From Cololabis saira (Eukaryota > Chordata > Actinopteri > Beloniformes > Belonidae): DNA of 64,000 bases. Positions within the stretch are counted from its first letter, which is position 1, and each line of letters starts with the position of its first letter. Shown piece after piece: positions 10,930 to 23,109 of this stretch. The position numbers and the translations under genes are program-made. The notes beneath the pieces were generated by a model. The model saw only the letters and a program-made list of their open reading frames with translations, had not been told where the DNA came from and ran no database searches. Where the stretch lies: contig NC_084592.1 of NCBI RefSeq assembly GCF_033807715.1, positions 30,321,419 to 30,385,418 of the forward strand, in the 5' to 3' direction.

Positions 10930-11964
10930 GGCTGAATTATGGTTCTGCGTTAAACCTACACCGTGGGGTATGCGGCTATGCAGGAGACTCTCCGTAGCCT
11001 ACGCTGTAGCCTGACGTGCACCTCCCAGAGGGCTGTGATTGGTTTGCTTGGTAGCAATGCATTTCCGGTTCCGGTTCGTGAAGCAGTAGTGAACTTTTAG
11101 CGCTCTTTTCTTCGTGTTTGAGTGATTGTTTTTGGGGGGGTTGTTTTGTTTTTTTGCACAATATGGCACTTTCGCACTAGAACTTACTTGGCCCGACTCG
11201 GCTCGGCACGGCTTTACACGGCCCCACACATGTGTTTTCGCACTGCCAGGGGAGAAGCGGGCAGGTTGGGGTGAAGCTGCTGTGACGTCCTCGATTGCGC
11301 AACCGCTTTGTTCATGTCGGCGCTGATCAGAAATCAGCTGGAGCCGGGAGCGGCTGAGAGTAAAACAGCCCGTCTACATCGCTTTTTTAATTTTTTCTCG
11401 ACAGCCACCAGGTTTATGAACATCTGCAACTCAGAGTTGGATCACCAAACAGACGTTTTGCGCTTCATAATAAAATCGCTGCGAGCCGCGGGTCGCTCTC
11501 GCGCTGACTCCCGCTTCCTGATTCAAACGTCTGACGGCCCCGCCCCCCGACCAATCAGAGGCGCGGAGGGTGGTGACGGCCCCGCCCCCTGACCAATCAG
11601 TGGCGCGGAGGGTGGTGACGTCAGAAATAGTCCCTGCTCAGCCCGCAAAGAACCTGGCTGAAATGGTTACAGAAAAAAGTACCGACTTGGAGCGGCTCTA
11701 CACGTCTCAGCCCTAGTGCGAAAGCGCAAAACGGGTAGAACCGAGCTGAGGTGGTACCAGTGCAAAAGCGGCAATAGTTGTCCTTATCTCATTGATTCAC
11801 TGTGAGCGGAAAAGCCGGAAGCTAAACAAAGTATCAACTAGCCCTCTCGGGGGGTACTGCACTGCAGTGAAATGGAGTGACGGAGAAGTCCGAAGGGTTC
11901 ACGACGGACTCACGGCAACGGTGTATGCTCTGCGTTGGTTTAATGCAGAACCATAATTCAGGCC
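10930..11964. mobile_element. Palindromic element with GGCTGAATTATGG ends (ISL2EU/Harbinger style)
   Basis: The left end reads GGCTGAATTATGGTTCTGCG and the right end, on the other strand, GGCCTGAATTATGGTTCTGC. Related copies at 22640-22781, 26426-33966 and 29084-29272 share these ends. It is non-autonomous: no transposase is visible. A second element (11163-11771) sits inside. The ISL2EU/Harbinger label comes from my knowledge of fish repeats with such ends and is uncertain; the inverted repeats themselves are clear. Confidence 0.75.
11163..11771. mobile_element. Nested GC-rich DNA element with CCAAT/GC-box repeats
   Basis: Its ends are imperfect inverted repeats (GGCACTTTCGCACTAG against CCGCTTTTGCACTGG). 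Flanking CAAT is duplicated at 11159-11162 and 11772-11775. The related palindromic element at 26.6 kb reads straight through GCACAATAGTTGTCC without it, giving an empty site. Inside are GACGGCCCCGCCCCC with CCAATCAG twice (11537-11605) and TGACGTCA near 11617. The same stretch, reverse complemented, recurs in the minisatellite cassettes of the large array. Confidence 0.7.
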
Positions 11965-12407
11965 ACAGAATCATAATTCAAGTCACAGTGACAGACACTA
12001 CAGATGCCCTCTGTAGAAGTATTAATGTTTGTATATATATATATAATCATTTAGTTGAAATCTAACACTGGAAACTTTCTACCTCAGAATGATCTGTGTA
12101 AACTTTAGTCTGAGGGAGAGAAAGACAGCTGGGTGCGTGTGTGTGTTCTCCTGCCCTTTCTCACGAGGCAGATGGTCTTAGAGGAGGGGGCACGCACACA
12201 CGCGCACACACACACACACACAGGTCCCAAACAGCCGTACCGCTGATAAAGATGAGCGCAAATTTATGACCGGTGGGCGCAGCATGAGGAGAAGAAATGT
12301 AACTGCTCTGAACAATGCCACTATTAGGTGTGGAGCGGAAGAAGGGAATTTGAAAAAAACATTATCTGCTCAAGACATGTAACTAGCGGTGTGAGACAGG
12401 GGGAGTA
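11965..12407. other. Unassigned; includes a short CA tract
   Basis: A CA-rich microsatellite lies at about 12189-12222. Nothing else is recognisable. Confidence 0.5.
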
Positions 12408-12956
12408 TGTTGGAACGTATTAGATAAAGATAGCGATAGCGAAAGGGAGTTGAATTTGGTTGCAGAAGACATACAGGTGCGGGGCCAAATGTCAACATGA
12501 AATTAACAGAATGTCATATGTACGCGCTAAATTGTACACATATACCATTGGTGTCACACCATAAATATAAGGTGTGTATGGGCTTGAATTGAAGGGAAAA
12601 CCTGTCATGTGGGGGGCCGCTAATGAGAGCTAAATGGGAGAGGTTGTTTTCATTTTCCTCCAGTAAACGGCAAGTGAGGCCATAAACGAGGAAAATTGGT
12701 GTGGCCTGCTGGGGGGCGGCCCCGGCTTCTTGAACAGTATAAAAGAGGAGACAATTCACAAAGTTTTCAGAGTTGGTTTACGGAAGCCAGCCCTCCTGTG
12801 AATGGTGTAATTGTATTCTTACAATAAACCTTTGCAGTATTGAACGGAACACCAGGTGATCTGACTCTTAGTGTCTTTTTTCAGTCCAATTGGTAAAGGT
12901 GTTATTACTTATAGAAAACTTAGTTTATGTAGGGGTCCCGGAAAGCATCCACTACA
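12408..12956 (+). mobile_element. Probable solo LTR
   Basis: It begins TGTTGGAACG and ends CACTACA, with TATAAAA at 12738-12744 and AATAAA at 12823-12828, properly ordered and about 80 bp apart. No retroviral coding sequence lies on either side, so it is best read as a solo LTR left by recombination. I could not find a convincing target duplication, so the edges are approximate. Confidence 0.55.
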
Positions 12957-13881
12957 CCTCTTAAATTAAGGTGATGAAAATCTTTTTTTTTTTTTTTACA
13001 ATGTCACCGCTGGTGTGCTTGTTTTTTGAGAAGGCAGCACACCACAGGTATGGGCATGTACAAGTTAATGTTAAGCACATTAATCAATAACTCACAAGTA
13101 TTCACTGAAAACCTCCCGGATTTTTATTATATTCAAGGACTCCAGATGTAAAAAACAACACAGAACACTTGTCTCCTACTTTTTTTTTCAAACATATGGA
13201 TCATATTATTTGAGAGGAGGCCTCTGTCCCATATTTCTGGTGAAAATTGTGCAGCAGTTAAACATTTTATGTCCAAAAATAGAGTTGTTGGGGGACAGAG
13301 TGGAAATGCTCGTCATAAAAATAAACAAGTGGTGCATTGCCATGCTCACTGAATTGTTGTAACTGACTTTATCAGATTTATTCAAGCACCGATGTTTAAA
13401 AATGGGAGATTAAAAAATACATGAGTATAAAGTGATAAACAAAAAAAATTGTAATTTACAGATTTTTTTAAAAACACTTAACCTTGGCATTAATCAATCA
13501 AATAAAAAATAAAACATTTTAACAGTAAGCAAGTGACTTCATTAAGCTGAACATTTCTTCTCCCCTGAAGCTTTTGTTAATGTCAAAGATTGTGAAGTGA
13601 GGGATGGTGTAGACATTCTGCAATATTTTACTATAGTATTGTATCCTGTCCATGTTTGTGATTCTAGAAGAGAAAGGTGATCAAATGTCACATGAATGGG
13701 AAGTAGCCACACTTTTGGGCCCTGGAGCCTTTCAAATGACATTTATCACTGCCATCCTGCCACTTAAATGTTATGGAAGTGATGACCAAACTTCTGCATA
13801 ATTATCCCTGTCAAAGCTTCCTCGTCTTCATCTACAATGAAGTTGTTCTTACACGTTCTTCTCCTGCTTCAATCACCTTCC
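12957..13881. other. AT-rich intergenic sequence, nothing recognised
   Basis: No coding, RNA or clear repeat signal was found. Confidence 0.5.
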
Positions 13882-13978
<97 letters not shown>

Positions 13979-13991
13979 ACACACACACACA
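13882..13991. repeat. CA microsatellite, about 110 bp
   Basis: Nearly pure (CA)n with one AGACAC interruption near 13973. It directly abuts the 3' end of the LINE that follows. Confidence 0.97.
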
Positions 13992-14395
13992 AAGTGCTGT
14001 ACAGTATACATTTAAAATGAAACAATACAGAAACAATAAAATCGCTAATGTACTGGGGTGATCATTAAAAATAGTAATAAAAATAGACAACAAACAAGCA
14101 GACACACAAAGTGCACAATCACTTCTCACAGTAACCACAGATGTAGGCCCCTATTCACTGTACATCAAAAGCCAATGAAAAGAAATAAGTTTTCAAAGAT
14201 GACTTAAAAACCTCTAGGGTCTGAGCAGATCTTATATTTAGTGGCAAGCTATTCCACAGCTTAGGGGCAGCCACCGCAAAGGCTCGGTCACCTTTTGTTT
14301 TGAGCCTGGATTTTGGGATGTCTAAGACGTCTATGTGTGTAAAATGTAAAAGAAAGATGGCAAAGAAAACCATTTTGTTCCTCAGGGTACACTTA
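13992..14395 (-). pseudogene. 5'-truncated L2-type LINE, ORF2 C-terminus and tail
   Basis: On the minus strand 14373-14155 reads as a 72-residue end of a LINE ORF2, with KSRLKTKGDRAFAVAAPKLW and SLPLNIRSAQTLEVFKSSLK, the well-known end of vertebrate L2-like elements. After the stop the 3' untranslated region continues to TGTACAGCACTTTG, typical of L2 tails, and then runs into the TG tract. The rest of the element is missing, as expected from incomplete reverse transcription. No reverse transcriptase core is present. Confidence 0.85.
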
Positions 14396-15419
14396 ACACT
14401 GACACTAGTATTATTTCAGATACAAAAGAAAATGTTGTTTATTCATTCGTAAAATATTCGTCATATAAAGCTACATTTTCTATATTAATTCAAAGTCAAG
14501 ACGGTAGCAGTTTGTTCATTTCTTGATCCTGAGTTCTTTCACTTTTGGTTAACAGTTGATCAACTTATCCTTTACTACCTTAAGTTATAAACAGATACGC
14601 CATCTCAAGGCAATGCATCAGATGATGCTGTCAATGAGTACTGCATTTTAGTCAGTGAAGAAGAAAAGATCTCTTTATAATAGATCTATGATATGAACAT
14701 CAGTTACAGAAAAGAGATGTACGGTTAGTCCTGACAACTAACTAAAATAAATAAATTAAAAAATGTTGCTTATGCAAGTACTTGGAATGATGGATGCTGC
14801 CAGAGGTGCTTAAGGGGGTGCCCTCAGTTGTTACTTATCTGCACTGGCACTGACCCTCAACCAACAAGTCCCTGTGGACTGAAGGCTAATTCATTCCACT
14901 GTGTCAAGCAAAGCCGTTATCTCAATATAATTTACTGAGAAGTCCACGCCAATTAAAACTGAACCTGACAATGTGACAGAATGCAATGGTTGTCTGATTG
15001 TACTGCTCGTCCACTGTTACTGCACAGGCCGGATCTTGGGCAGGCTGCATCTCGGTATGAAAAATCATGTAAAAGTAGTTTGGCGACCTTGTGGAGAGCC
15101 TTGAAAATGCGAAGAAATGTGTAGCTGTCTTGGGCACAGCACATCAACTTTGTAGCAGATTAACAACAGCAGAAGACCAAATTAGTTCCCTTTCTGTCAG
15201 CTAAGAATGTGAAACTGAGGCTTTGAGGCCACCAAAACTGGATGGTAAAAAAACGGAAAAACACTGTCCATGCTGATGAGTTTCACTTTTTCATGGGATT
15301 TTTGCAGAATTTCACATAAACATAATAAAAGCATGTTTTCATCCTTCTTTGTACCACAGGTTTAGACTGGTGGTGGTGGTTTTATGGTGTGAGGGAAAAT
15401 GCAGATTATTAGGCTTCTT
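14396..15419. other. AT-rich intergenic sequence, nothing recognised
   Basis: Several short frames occur but none shows a domain or is supported by context. Confidence 0.5.
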
Positions 15420-15825
15420 TGTATCACATGAATATCTTGCAAAGACCACAGCCTACCTGGGTAATGTTGCAAGCTATCTCCATCTTTTCATGACTACAGT
15501 GAACCAAACTTTGAATTTCTACTTCAAGAACCATAGCATCCCACGTCAAAAAGCTCAAATCATCTCAAACTAGTTTCTTGAACATGGAAATGAAGTCGAT
15601 GTTCTTAAATGGCCTCTGCAGCCATTAGATCTCAATCCAGCAGTCGCTGTTGAATAATAGATTTGTAACATGGCCAAAATCCGCAGCAACTCTGTGACAT
15701 TATCTTATCAATATAGACAAAGAACTGTGAAGAATGTTGCCAGCATCTCACTGAATCTATATGTTGGGAAATTAAGCAGTTTCCAATGCAAAATGAGGTC
15801 TAAACTGGTACTAAGGTGAGGATGT
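15420..15825 (+). pseudogene. Tc1/mariner transposase remnant, C-terminal part
   Basis: Read on the plus strand, fragments match the C-terminal catalytic region of Tc1-like transposases: HLFMTTV near 15482, KAQIISN near 15550, FLEHGNEVDVLKWP near 15573 and PLDLNP near 15625. The last contains the DLNP portion of the normal SPDLNPIE catalytic motif. Further on, CAGCAACTCTGTGACATTAT and GAATGTTGCCAGCATCTCAC keep the nucleotide pattern of the transposase end. Stops and indels break the frame. This part of the gene normally carries the last catalytic acidic residue. No terminal repeats were identified. Confidence 0.75.
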
Positions 15826-17658
15826 TAATTCAAACTGGTTATGTCAGCAGTTAATTGTAATAATGACTTTGTTCAAAAGCAATGTCCATGAGAGGTCTTT
15901 GTGAAGCAAATATGGGTGCAGGATGTTTAATTTGTCAAAAAGAAATTAAATGTGAAAAAAAAAAATGAAAGGACAGAATGTACCTTGAAGAAAGATTAGA
16001 AGGGATTTGCATATTTACATATTTTGCAACACGCAGCCCCAATTTCTGATGTTGGGAAAAATGCAGATAAAGGGCTGATGATCTGTTGGAGGTTTTAAGT
16101 CTCCAGAAATGTTCACATTTCAGAGTTACCACCTTTTTAATAAATCATTAACTCTAGAACTTCTCCAGGCTTTAGAGGAATGTTAAATAAGGTGCTAAAC
16201 AAACCTTGTGGCATGTAAACACATAGGTGAGAGCAGCAGATCACCTCATTTGCATCCCGCTTTTTCTCCCAACATGCTCTTTTATCCATCTGGTGTTATG
16301 GCAAGCTGTCTCTGTAGCATGATGGCTTCTTTCAACCCTCAGCAGCCTTTCATCTCTCCTGTAGAAGTGAGTGCTCCCATGTTTACCCCTGATTCAAAGA
16401 GTATGAAGAGGCAGGGTACAGCAGAGGGTATAAGGAGAGGAGGATGCACAACAGCAGACAAAGAGTAGGGTAGATCTGAAAGCAGTCTTTAACTGACAAA
16501 GGCCTCAGCTTAGCACATATCTGTGACATTACGGATTAGCGGCTGGGAGACAGAGCTCTGCCTGCGCTAGTTAATCTCTCCTCTTCTAACATCACTCACT
16601 CAGCCTCATTCTCTTCATCTCTGTCTTTCTCAAAAGACCCTTCCTTTGCCTCAACTTTAATTAGTTTTACTAAGGATGTCAGGGAAAGTTGGGGCTTGCT
16701 TCAGGTGATAAAACAGTTACTGCCAATGAGCTTAGTCAGAGCTAACAGAGTTAAGGTCAAGTGTGGACTGCTGGGAGTTTTGATCATGCTGCAAGACCAA
16801 GGACCAAGCTGGAGGAAGGAAAAAGGTGGATCATTTGAGACTGAAATCACTGTTTTTACGTGACATGTCAAATGACAAAATTAATTATTCTTCCAAACAC
16901 ACACTGCTAAGATATAAAGTTGAAGTAATTGTAAATCTCTCACTTTGGACGGTAATGTTTAACTCACGATTCACTTTGAAGGTCCAGCTCAACAAGGTGA
17001 GTAATGTTTCTGTGGCAAAATAGCCATCTGGGCATGACTGCCTATTAATTAATTATGCAAATCAGTACTAATCAGCAATAATGGGCTTCTTAATTATGGT
17101 CTCAACAAAAAAATGCTATATAACAGGAGGACAGAAGCAGCGTGGCACATGTATAATCTACTTCATTTGGCTTGCAGGAACAAAAACAAAAAAGCTAACT
17201 GACACAATGAGGTTGGCAAACTGTCAGCGATTAATGAAGGCTGCTGAAAATTGAGTTAATTGTCTCACAGGTGTCCTTAGGGTGCATAGCATGTCATCGA
17301 ACTGTCATATTATTTAGAGAGAAAAAACATGCATTTATACAGTACTATCAAAATATTTACAATAACACACCACAACATTTAAAAAAAAAACAAAATCTGA
17401 CTCTTACCAGGTTTTAAAATCTAGTAAGTAAAACTTCAGACAAACAAAAAACAAGTTACATATTACAGTATGTAGGATAATCTATTGAACATATCTGAAC
17501 AAAAATGCAGAAACAGTGTAATCTGAGTAAACTGCGTAATTCAGTCAGAATTAGAGAGAACTACAATTTCCAGCTAAAATGTGGTGATTATTTCCTTCAA
17601 AATTACATCATATCAGTGTACCATATCATATTACGACATATCAGTCCCTCACTTCAGT
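15826..17658. other. Intergenic sequence, nothing recognised
   Basis: AT-rich, no gene or clear repeat. Confidence 0.5.
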
Positions 17659-18272
17659 CAGTACGTTTACATGCAATGGAAAGTCGAATTCTTGCCTTAA
17701 TCCGCCCAATTTCAAATTTTTACATTTTTTAAAGGACATGTTTTAAGGACATAACCTTAGCCGGGCCAAACTGGAGCTTTTGAGTGCCAGATAATGCAGT
17801 CCTAATTCGAGTTATTTAGGCATGTATACGCAACCCACGCTAAACCGAGCTACTGTCTGCCTCAGCACTCTCCCTTCCGGAAGTGACAAGCCGCCGGAGT
17901 GGCGATAATATCAGTCACGGCATCACAACAACACAGTAACAGAAGAAGAAGAGGGAGACTTTTTGTGCATCTTACCTGCAACATGATCAGGCTTAGTATG
18001 AACGAAATTTACAAAGCTGCTGCATCATTAGTGCCCTTTTTTTCGCATGTTGTTGTCCTCCTTCACGCTTGTTTACTAATTGTACCAGAAGAATGCCAAC
18101 CCGAAAGTGTACGTGGCGCCACCTAGCGTTGCGGTGTCGAACGCACCTCACTCAATAATTGATTGTCTTCTCGCGCATGTATACTTGGATTTTTTGAAAC
18201 TCCAGTTTCATCCTTGGCTAGATTGTTGCTTTATAGCTTGATTTAGATGTGCACGTAACCACACTGACTGTG
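17659..18272. mobile_element. Probable non-autonomous DNA transposon with CAGT...TTACRTGCA ends
   Basis: The left end reads CAGTACGTTTACATGCA; the right end on the other strand reads CAGTGTGGTTACGTGCA. GCATGTATAC occurs near both ends internally. No transposase. Edges are approximate. Confidence 0.5.
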
Positions 18273-18524
18273 GACAAATTATGGCCCCCTCTTTTTTTTT
18301 TTTTTACAACATTCCTTTAGTTTATTGAATTTCTCAGCCAATTTGTTTAATATGTGCTGCGATCAATGTCTTGTTGTATAACATAATTGGCATAAGTTTT
18401 TGTATAATTAATAGTCATGTCAGTGAGTCCAATTGTAAACAGATTGTCTTGCTAGAAGAAAGAATGCTTTACACTTGGTGTGAGATGTTTGTGCTTTTTT
18501 GATTCCTGGTTTTCACCAAACATA

Positions 18525-18910
18525 CTGCTGTGCCTTATGGCCAAAAAGCTCCACTTCGGCGTTTGTCTGTCGTGAGGGCATTAATCCAGAACTTTGGTGA
18601 CCGTTCAGATGCAGATTTGCAAATTTAAGCAGTGTTGTCATGTTCTTTTTGAGACCGATGAGGCAAGTCTTCCAAAAAAAAACAAAAAAGTATTTTTCAA
18701 ATTACACTCTCAAACTTCGTGATTTAACATGCCAGCTGAGTCCTGCTTGTGTCTGAGTCTGAGGTCTGGTGCTCTTTGAAGTTTTTCTGAGTATTGCATG
18801 ATCTGGCATTTGGAAAAAACATCTTAGCATCTTCGCATTTCTGTGAAGACCTGCAACTGTCATCAATGTTTTCTGTTTGTGAATTATCTATGTTTCTGCA
18901 CAATTATGAA
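18525..18910 (-). pseudogene. Tc1/mariner transposase remnant
   Basis: The plus-strand text ATGGCCAAAAAGCTC, then GATGCAGATTTGCAAATTTA, TGTCATGTTCTTTTTGAGA and GAGTATTGCATGATCTGGCA, is the reverse complement of the middle of a Tc1-like transposase gene. The same order of phrases occurs at 23.85-24.16 kb. Numerous indels and an A-rich insertion make it non-functional. No ends were found, so only the remnant is annotated. Confidence 0.65.
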
Positions 18911-21342
18911 TTTTCTTCCTTGGCATGGATGTAGTAAAATGACACATTATAATCTGTCATGTGTTGTTCTTCACCATAGCTTGTATTTAGGTCATTTTTT
19001 TTTTAAATAGGAAAAGGAACTCAAGCTTTTTTTCATTTAATTTATTTTCTCTTTTTTATGTTACAATCTACACGCATATGATTCTAACTAATATACATGT
19101 ATAGTTTATTTGCATCTACATTTCCTCTCTTTTACACAATTTTCCCAAGAAAATAAAATTGCTCAGTCTTTATTTCTCAATGCAATACGACCTCTTCCAG
19201 GAGGGTCATAAAAACTGTATTCTGTGGTCTTGTTTGTCAAATCAGCCAGTGATGGAAAGCACAGTAAGTAACCCAGGCACATTTTTATTTATAAGCATGT
19301 GAAATGTTTTTGTGTTGATAGCACTAGAGGAATTACAACACCGGCCACAGTCATTTTTTCCTCTGAAGGCCTGGGCCACCAAATGCTGCTTTTTAATGGA
19401 GTGAGTAAATTAATCCTTCAAGTTCTGGCAATCAAGAAGGACTTTCACAGTGGAACTTAAAAATGTTCTCTTAAAAAGACAAGCTCTAACTCTCTCAGGG
19501 GATTTTTTTAAATAGTTTATCTGTTTATCAAAACAGATTATATTTTCAGAAATTAGGAAAAAAACCTTTTCCCTGTAAAATTCCAGTATTAAAGCCTTTC
19601 TGACTGTTTCTGACTGCTACATTACAGCAAACTATAGTGTTTCCCTGAAAAGCTGTGATTTTATCACTTGCTGTTGTTGTAAATTAAATGTTTTCTTCGT
19701 CCATATTCTCTTTTGGTTCCAAAGGCTTCACTTTCTGTGCCGGCTGGTAAACATATCCAGATTTATTTATATTTGTACATTGAGGTCAGTTCAGAAGCTG
19801 GATTTGCAACGTTGCTGGACCACTTCAGAAATGTATCGCCCCCGAGGAGACATTTCTATGAAAGATTTATTATTTTAAATTGTTACAGACTATAGTACCT
19901 TTATAGCCTTGATTCATTAATTTTTATAAAACTTGACATCACTCCTTCATACTTGTAAATCATTTATTAAGAGATATACCTTTTCCGCCTACATTTGAAC
20001 ATGTTTAACATAAAATTGGTTCCCTATTTACTTTTTCCTATATCAAGCTCCACACAATCCACCATCTCACCGGAGCAAAAATTGGTTAGTGTTTTGCTAA
20101 TCGACAATAAAAAGCCTAAAATATATAAATGTATTTTTGTTATCATTCTCTAGAGCTCTTGAGCATTTGTCATCTATCCAATGTCCACCACGAGTAGTGA
20201 GAGATATTTTAAGTATTTTATTGTTTAGTAATTTTTCTGTTAAATGCATCAAAACAGACATTTGGCAGTTATCACAGAAACTGATAACTTTGAACTTGAC
20301 CTAGTAATTATTATATAAAAAGAGCATCCGATTGCAAACTAAGAGGTCACTGTTTGCAAGCACAGGATTCAAAGTTGTTCTCTCCTGTTTAACATGCCAG
20401 AGCAGACATTGACCTCCAGTGTGTTGAATCTAAAAGGACTGGTTTGTTTTCCAGTCACAAATCAATTGGTAAATTAGATAAATAAATTGTTATTTACAGA
20501 CTGTTTCACAGCACTTCAGCTCAAAATAGCAGACACACACATTTACACAGTGTTGAGAAAAACCAACAAGATTCTAACCAGGAATGGAAAATACAACTCC
20601 TGACTTTTGTGCATTTACTGAGGCAAGGGCCTTACTGGGGAACATTCCAACAACATCAGTTTGACAGTGAGGGAAAAGCTAAAAAAAACACAATCAAACT
20701 ATGTTACGCTGCAACATTTGTCAAACCAGTTGGCTTTCACCTTGCTCACGATTTCCGGCACTTTTATTTGAATGGCTGAAGTGATGGGCAGTCCTTCATT
20801 TCTTTTTAAATCGATCATATACTCACATACTCCACTCAGGCTCATAACAGTGACCTTTTTTTTTCTCTTTTTTTCATTTTTACTTTACATGATATTTATT
20901 TTGCATTTTACACCGGATTTTATACTTGGCAGTTGTTTGATGACTCTGCTCCTATAATGTGTTATACAGTCTATACTCTAAATAAAGGACAATCCAGTCT
21001 GTCCAATATGTTCAAAGAGGAAAAAAATCCATGTCTATACAGTATTTTCTGTGTGATTTTATCTGTCATTCACATCTTTTTTGAGTAATTTTTGCCAGCT
21101 CCATTTTACAGAGCTCCTACTTTTCATTGGGCTTTGTAGATAGTGGTTTACGCTCTGCTCTTTGTGGCCCTGCCGCAGAACTTCAATCAGGTTGAGCTGT
21201 TGGATTCTTTTTTTGTTTTGTCTTTTAGCTTTTATGATCTCCATTTGTTGATGTTTTTGGGATCATTGTTGATAATTGATCTAATTTACACCTGAGCCCC
21301 AGCTCTTGGATATTGTCACCTAGTGCAGGAGATAACCAAAAC
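18911..21342. other. AT-rich intergenic sequence, nothing recognised
   Basis: Long AT-rich stretch without coding or repeat signal that I can name. Bases 21335-21342 (ACCAAAAC) are the left target duplication of the following hAT element. Confidence 0.5.
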
Positions 21343-22091
21343 TAGGGCTGAACGATTTTTGAAAATAATCTAATTGCGATTTTTTTCCTCAATATTGCGA
21401 TTGCGATTTAATATGCGATTATTTTTTTCAAGGTCCTGTTCTCATGTATTTTTCAACTACACAAGCAATAAATCAGTCTGTTTTATAATAAACATTGCCA
21501 GATTTATTTAAAGCACAGATTACAATAATAAAGAAAACAAATCTGTGCCTTTACCTCTTTAACACGTCTACACATGGGTCGTTCTCTCTGAACCCAATCG
21601 CACGACACCAAACCGGGTTAAACTTTAGGCAAAACGAGGCGTAGTTTGATAGAAAAACACAGAAAAACTCCCACAGGGAACAAAAAACCTTCCTCACAGG
21701 CAGTACTCGAGTTGTAAAAAAAAATATCAGGGGGGATGGTGGATTTTATCATATGGGGACAGATCATTTGTGCTGATTACAAATAATATAATATATTACA
21801 AATAATAGCAGTGACCAAAACACCTGCAGAAATACTGCAGGAATGACATAGCAGCAGTTAAATGCAGCCTTCTGTAAGCTTTAAATATCCACTGGGCTTA
21901 CATCAAATACATCAAAACACAACAATAAAAAACACTTTTCTGAACTTATCAATATGACTCTGTCCTTCACAGGATAAGTAAAATGGATCACGGCAAAAAC
22001 TCAAAATCTTAACAAGAATATTTGTCTTATTTCTAGTTAAAATGTCTCATTTTAGTAAAAAAAAAAAATCTCATTACACTTAAAGCAAGAC

Positions 22092-22299
22092 TCATCACTG
22101 GAAAAAACAAAAAATGTCACCTGTTTCAAGTAGATTTTCACTTGAAATAAGTAGAAAAATCTGCCAGGGGAACAAGATTTTTTTTGCTTGTAATAAGAAG
22201 ATAAATCTTGTCCCACTGGCAGATTTTTCTACTTATTTCAAGTGAAAATTTACTTGAAACAGGTGAAAATTGTCAAATAAGTTATTTTTCTGGTGATGA
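22092..22299. mobile_element. Perfect-stem palindromic MITE nested in hAT
   Basis: TCATCACTGGAAAAA at the left pairs with TTTTTCTGGTGATGA at the right. The long arms through CACCTGTTTCAAGTAGATTT and CAGATTTTTCTACTTATTTC are nearly exact inverse copies around a short loop near 22180. Confidence 0.85.
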
Positions 22300-22639
22300 C
22301 TCTAAATGTTGAAATGGCAGTAAAACCACATTCATTGATGAAATGATATAAGGGATGGAAAGGAGGGATGGCAGTTTTACAGGGGGGGATGATTTGGACT
22401 GTTTTTATTTCAGGAGGGGATGATTTTGACCGTTTTTTATTTCATCCCCCCTCAACTCGAGCACTGCTCACAGGGAACTCAGAACGTCTTCATAAATAAC
22501 TCAAAAATCACAGAGAGAAAAAAAACCACCAGCAAACTAACAAACAAACCAATAAAGCTCACAGAGTTAACAAAACGAACCAGCAACTCGCAGCCGCTCT
22601 GTAACTTCTCCGGAGAGCTGACGGGCTGCAGGTGGTTTA

Positions 22640-22781
22640 AGGCTGATTTATGGTTCAGCGTTACACCAACGCAGAACCTACGCCGTAGGGTACGCGGTAC
22701 GCACAACGTACGGTGCGCGTCGCCGCGTAACCTACGGCGTAAGCTCTGCGTCGATTTAACGCGGAACCATAAATCCGGCTT
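22640..22781. mobile_element. Short palindromic element (ISL2EU/Harbinger style) nested in hAT
   Basis: GGCTGATTTATGGTTCAGCG at the left mirrors CGCGGAACCATAAATCCGG at the right, and CTACGCCGTAGG is mirrored by CCTACGGCGTA. It is a small member of the family at 10930-11964. The frames crossing it on both strands are artefacts of its palindromic structure. Confidence 0.85.
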
Positions 22782-23109
22782 CACAGCGCGACTGCCCGCC
22801 CGGCTCGTGCTCGGCGCTGCGCACAGCTCCTCGCCACGCCGACTCCGCGCTCATATATTTAATACATTTATAAAGCCCATATATTTATAAAGCCCTAACC
22901 GAGCCCTAACACTGAGGCCATGATAGATACAGTAGGTTACAGGCGGACACGCGGCACTGTTGACTTTTTTTCCCTGCCGGCAACGTGACCAGATCACATG
23001 ACCAGATCACGTGACTGGTCAAATCGCAGCCTTTGCGGTTAGAAAATCTCGTTTTGTCACATCGCGATATTATCGCAAATGCAATTAATCGTTCAGCCCT
23101 AACCAAAAC

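Larger units (their letters stand above)
21343..23101. mobile_element. Non-autonomous hAT transposon with 8-bp target duplication
   Basis: The ends TAGGGCTGAACGATT and AATCGTTCAGCCCTA are perfect inverted repeats. They are flanked by ACCAAAAC at 21335-21342 and again at 23102-23109, the 8-bp duplication expected of hAT insertion. Subterminal GCGATT/AATCGC repeats are abundant at both ends, as in fish hAT elements. No transposase frame is present. Two smaller palindromic elements (22092-22299, 22640-22781) lie inside. Confidence 0.95.

Noticed and set aside
13773..14138. Histidine/threonine and cysteine/valine repeat proteins
   Set aside because: They are translations of the CA microsatellite.
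22420..22890. 156-codon open frame
   Set aside because: It crosses a palindromic MITE inside a hAT element. The opposite strand shows a mirror-like frame, as expected of a palindrome.
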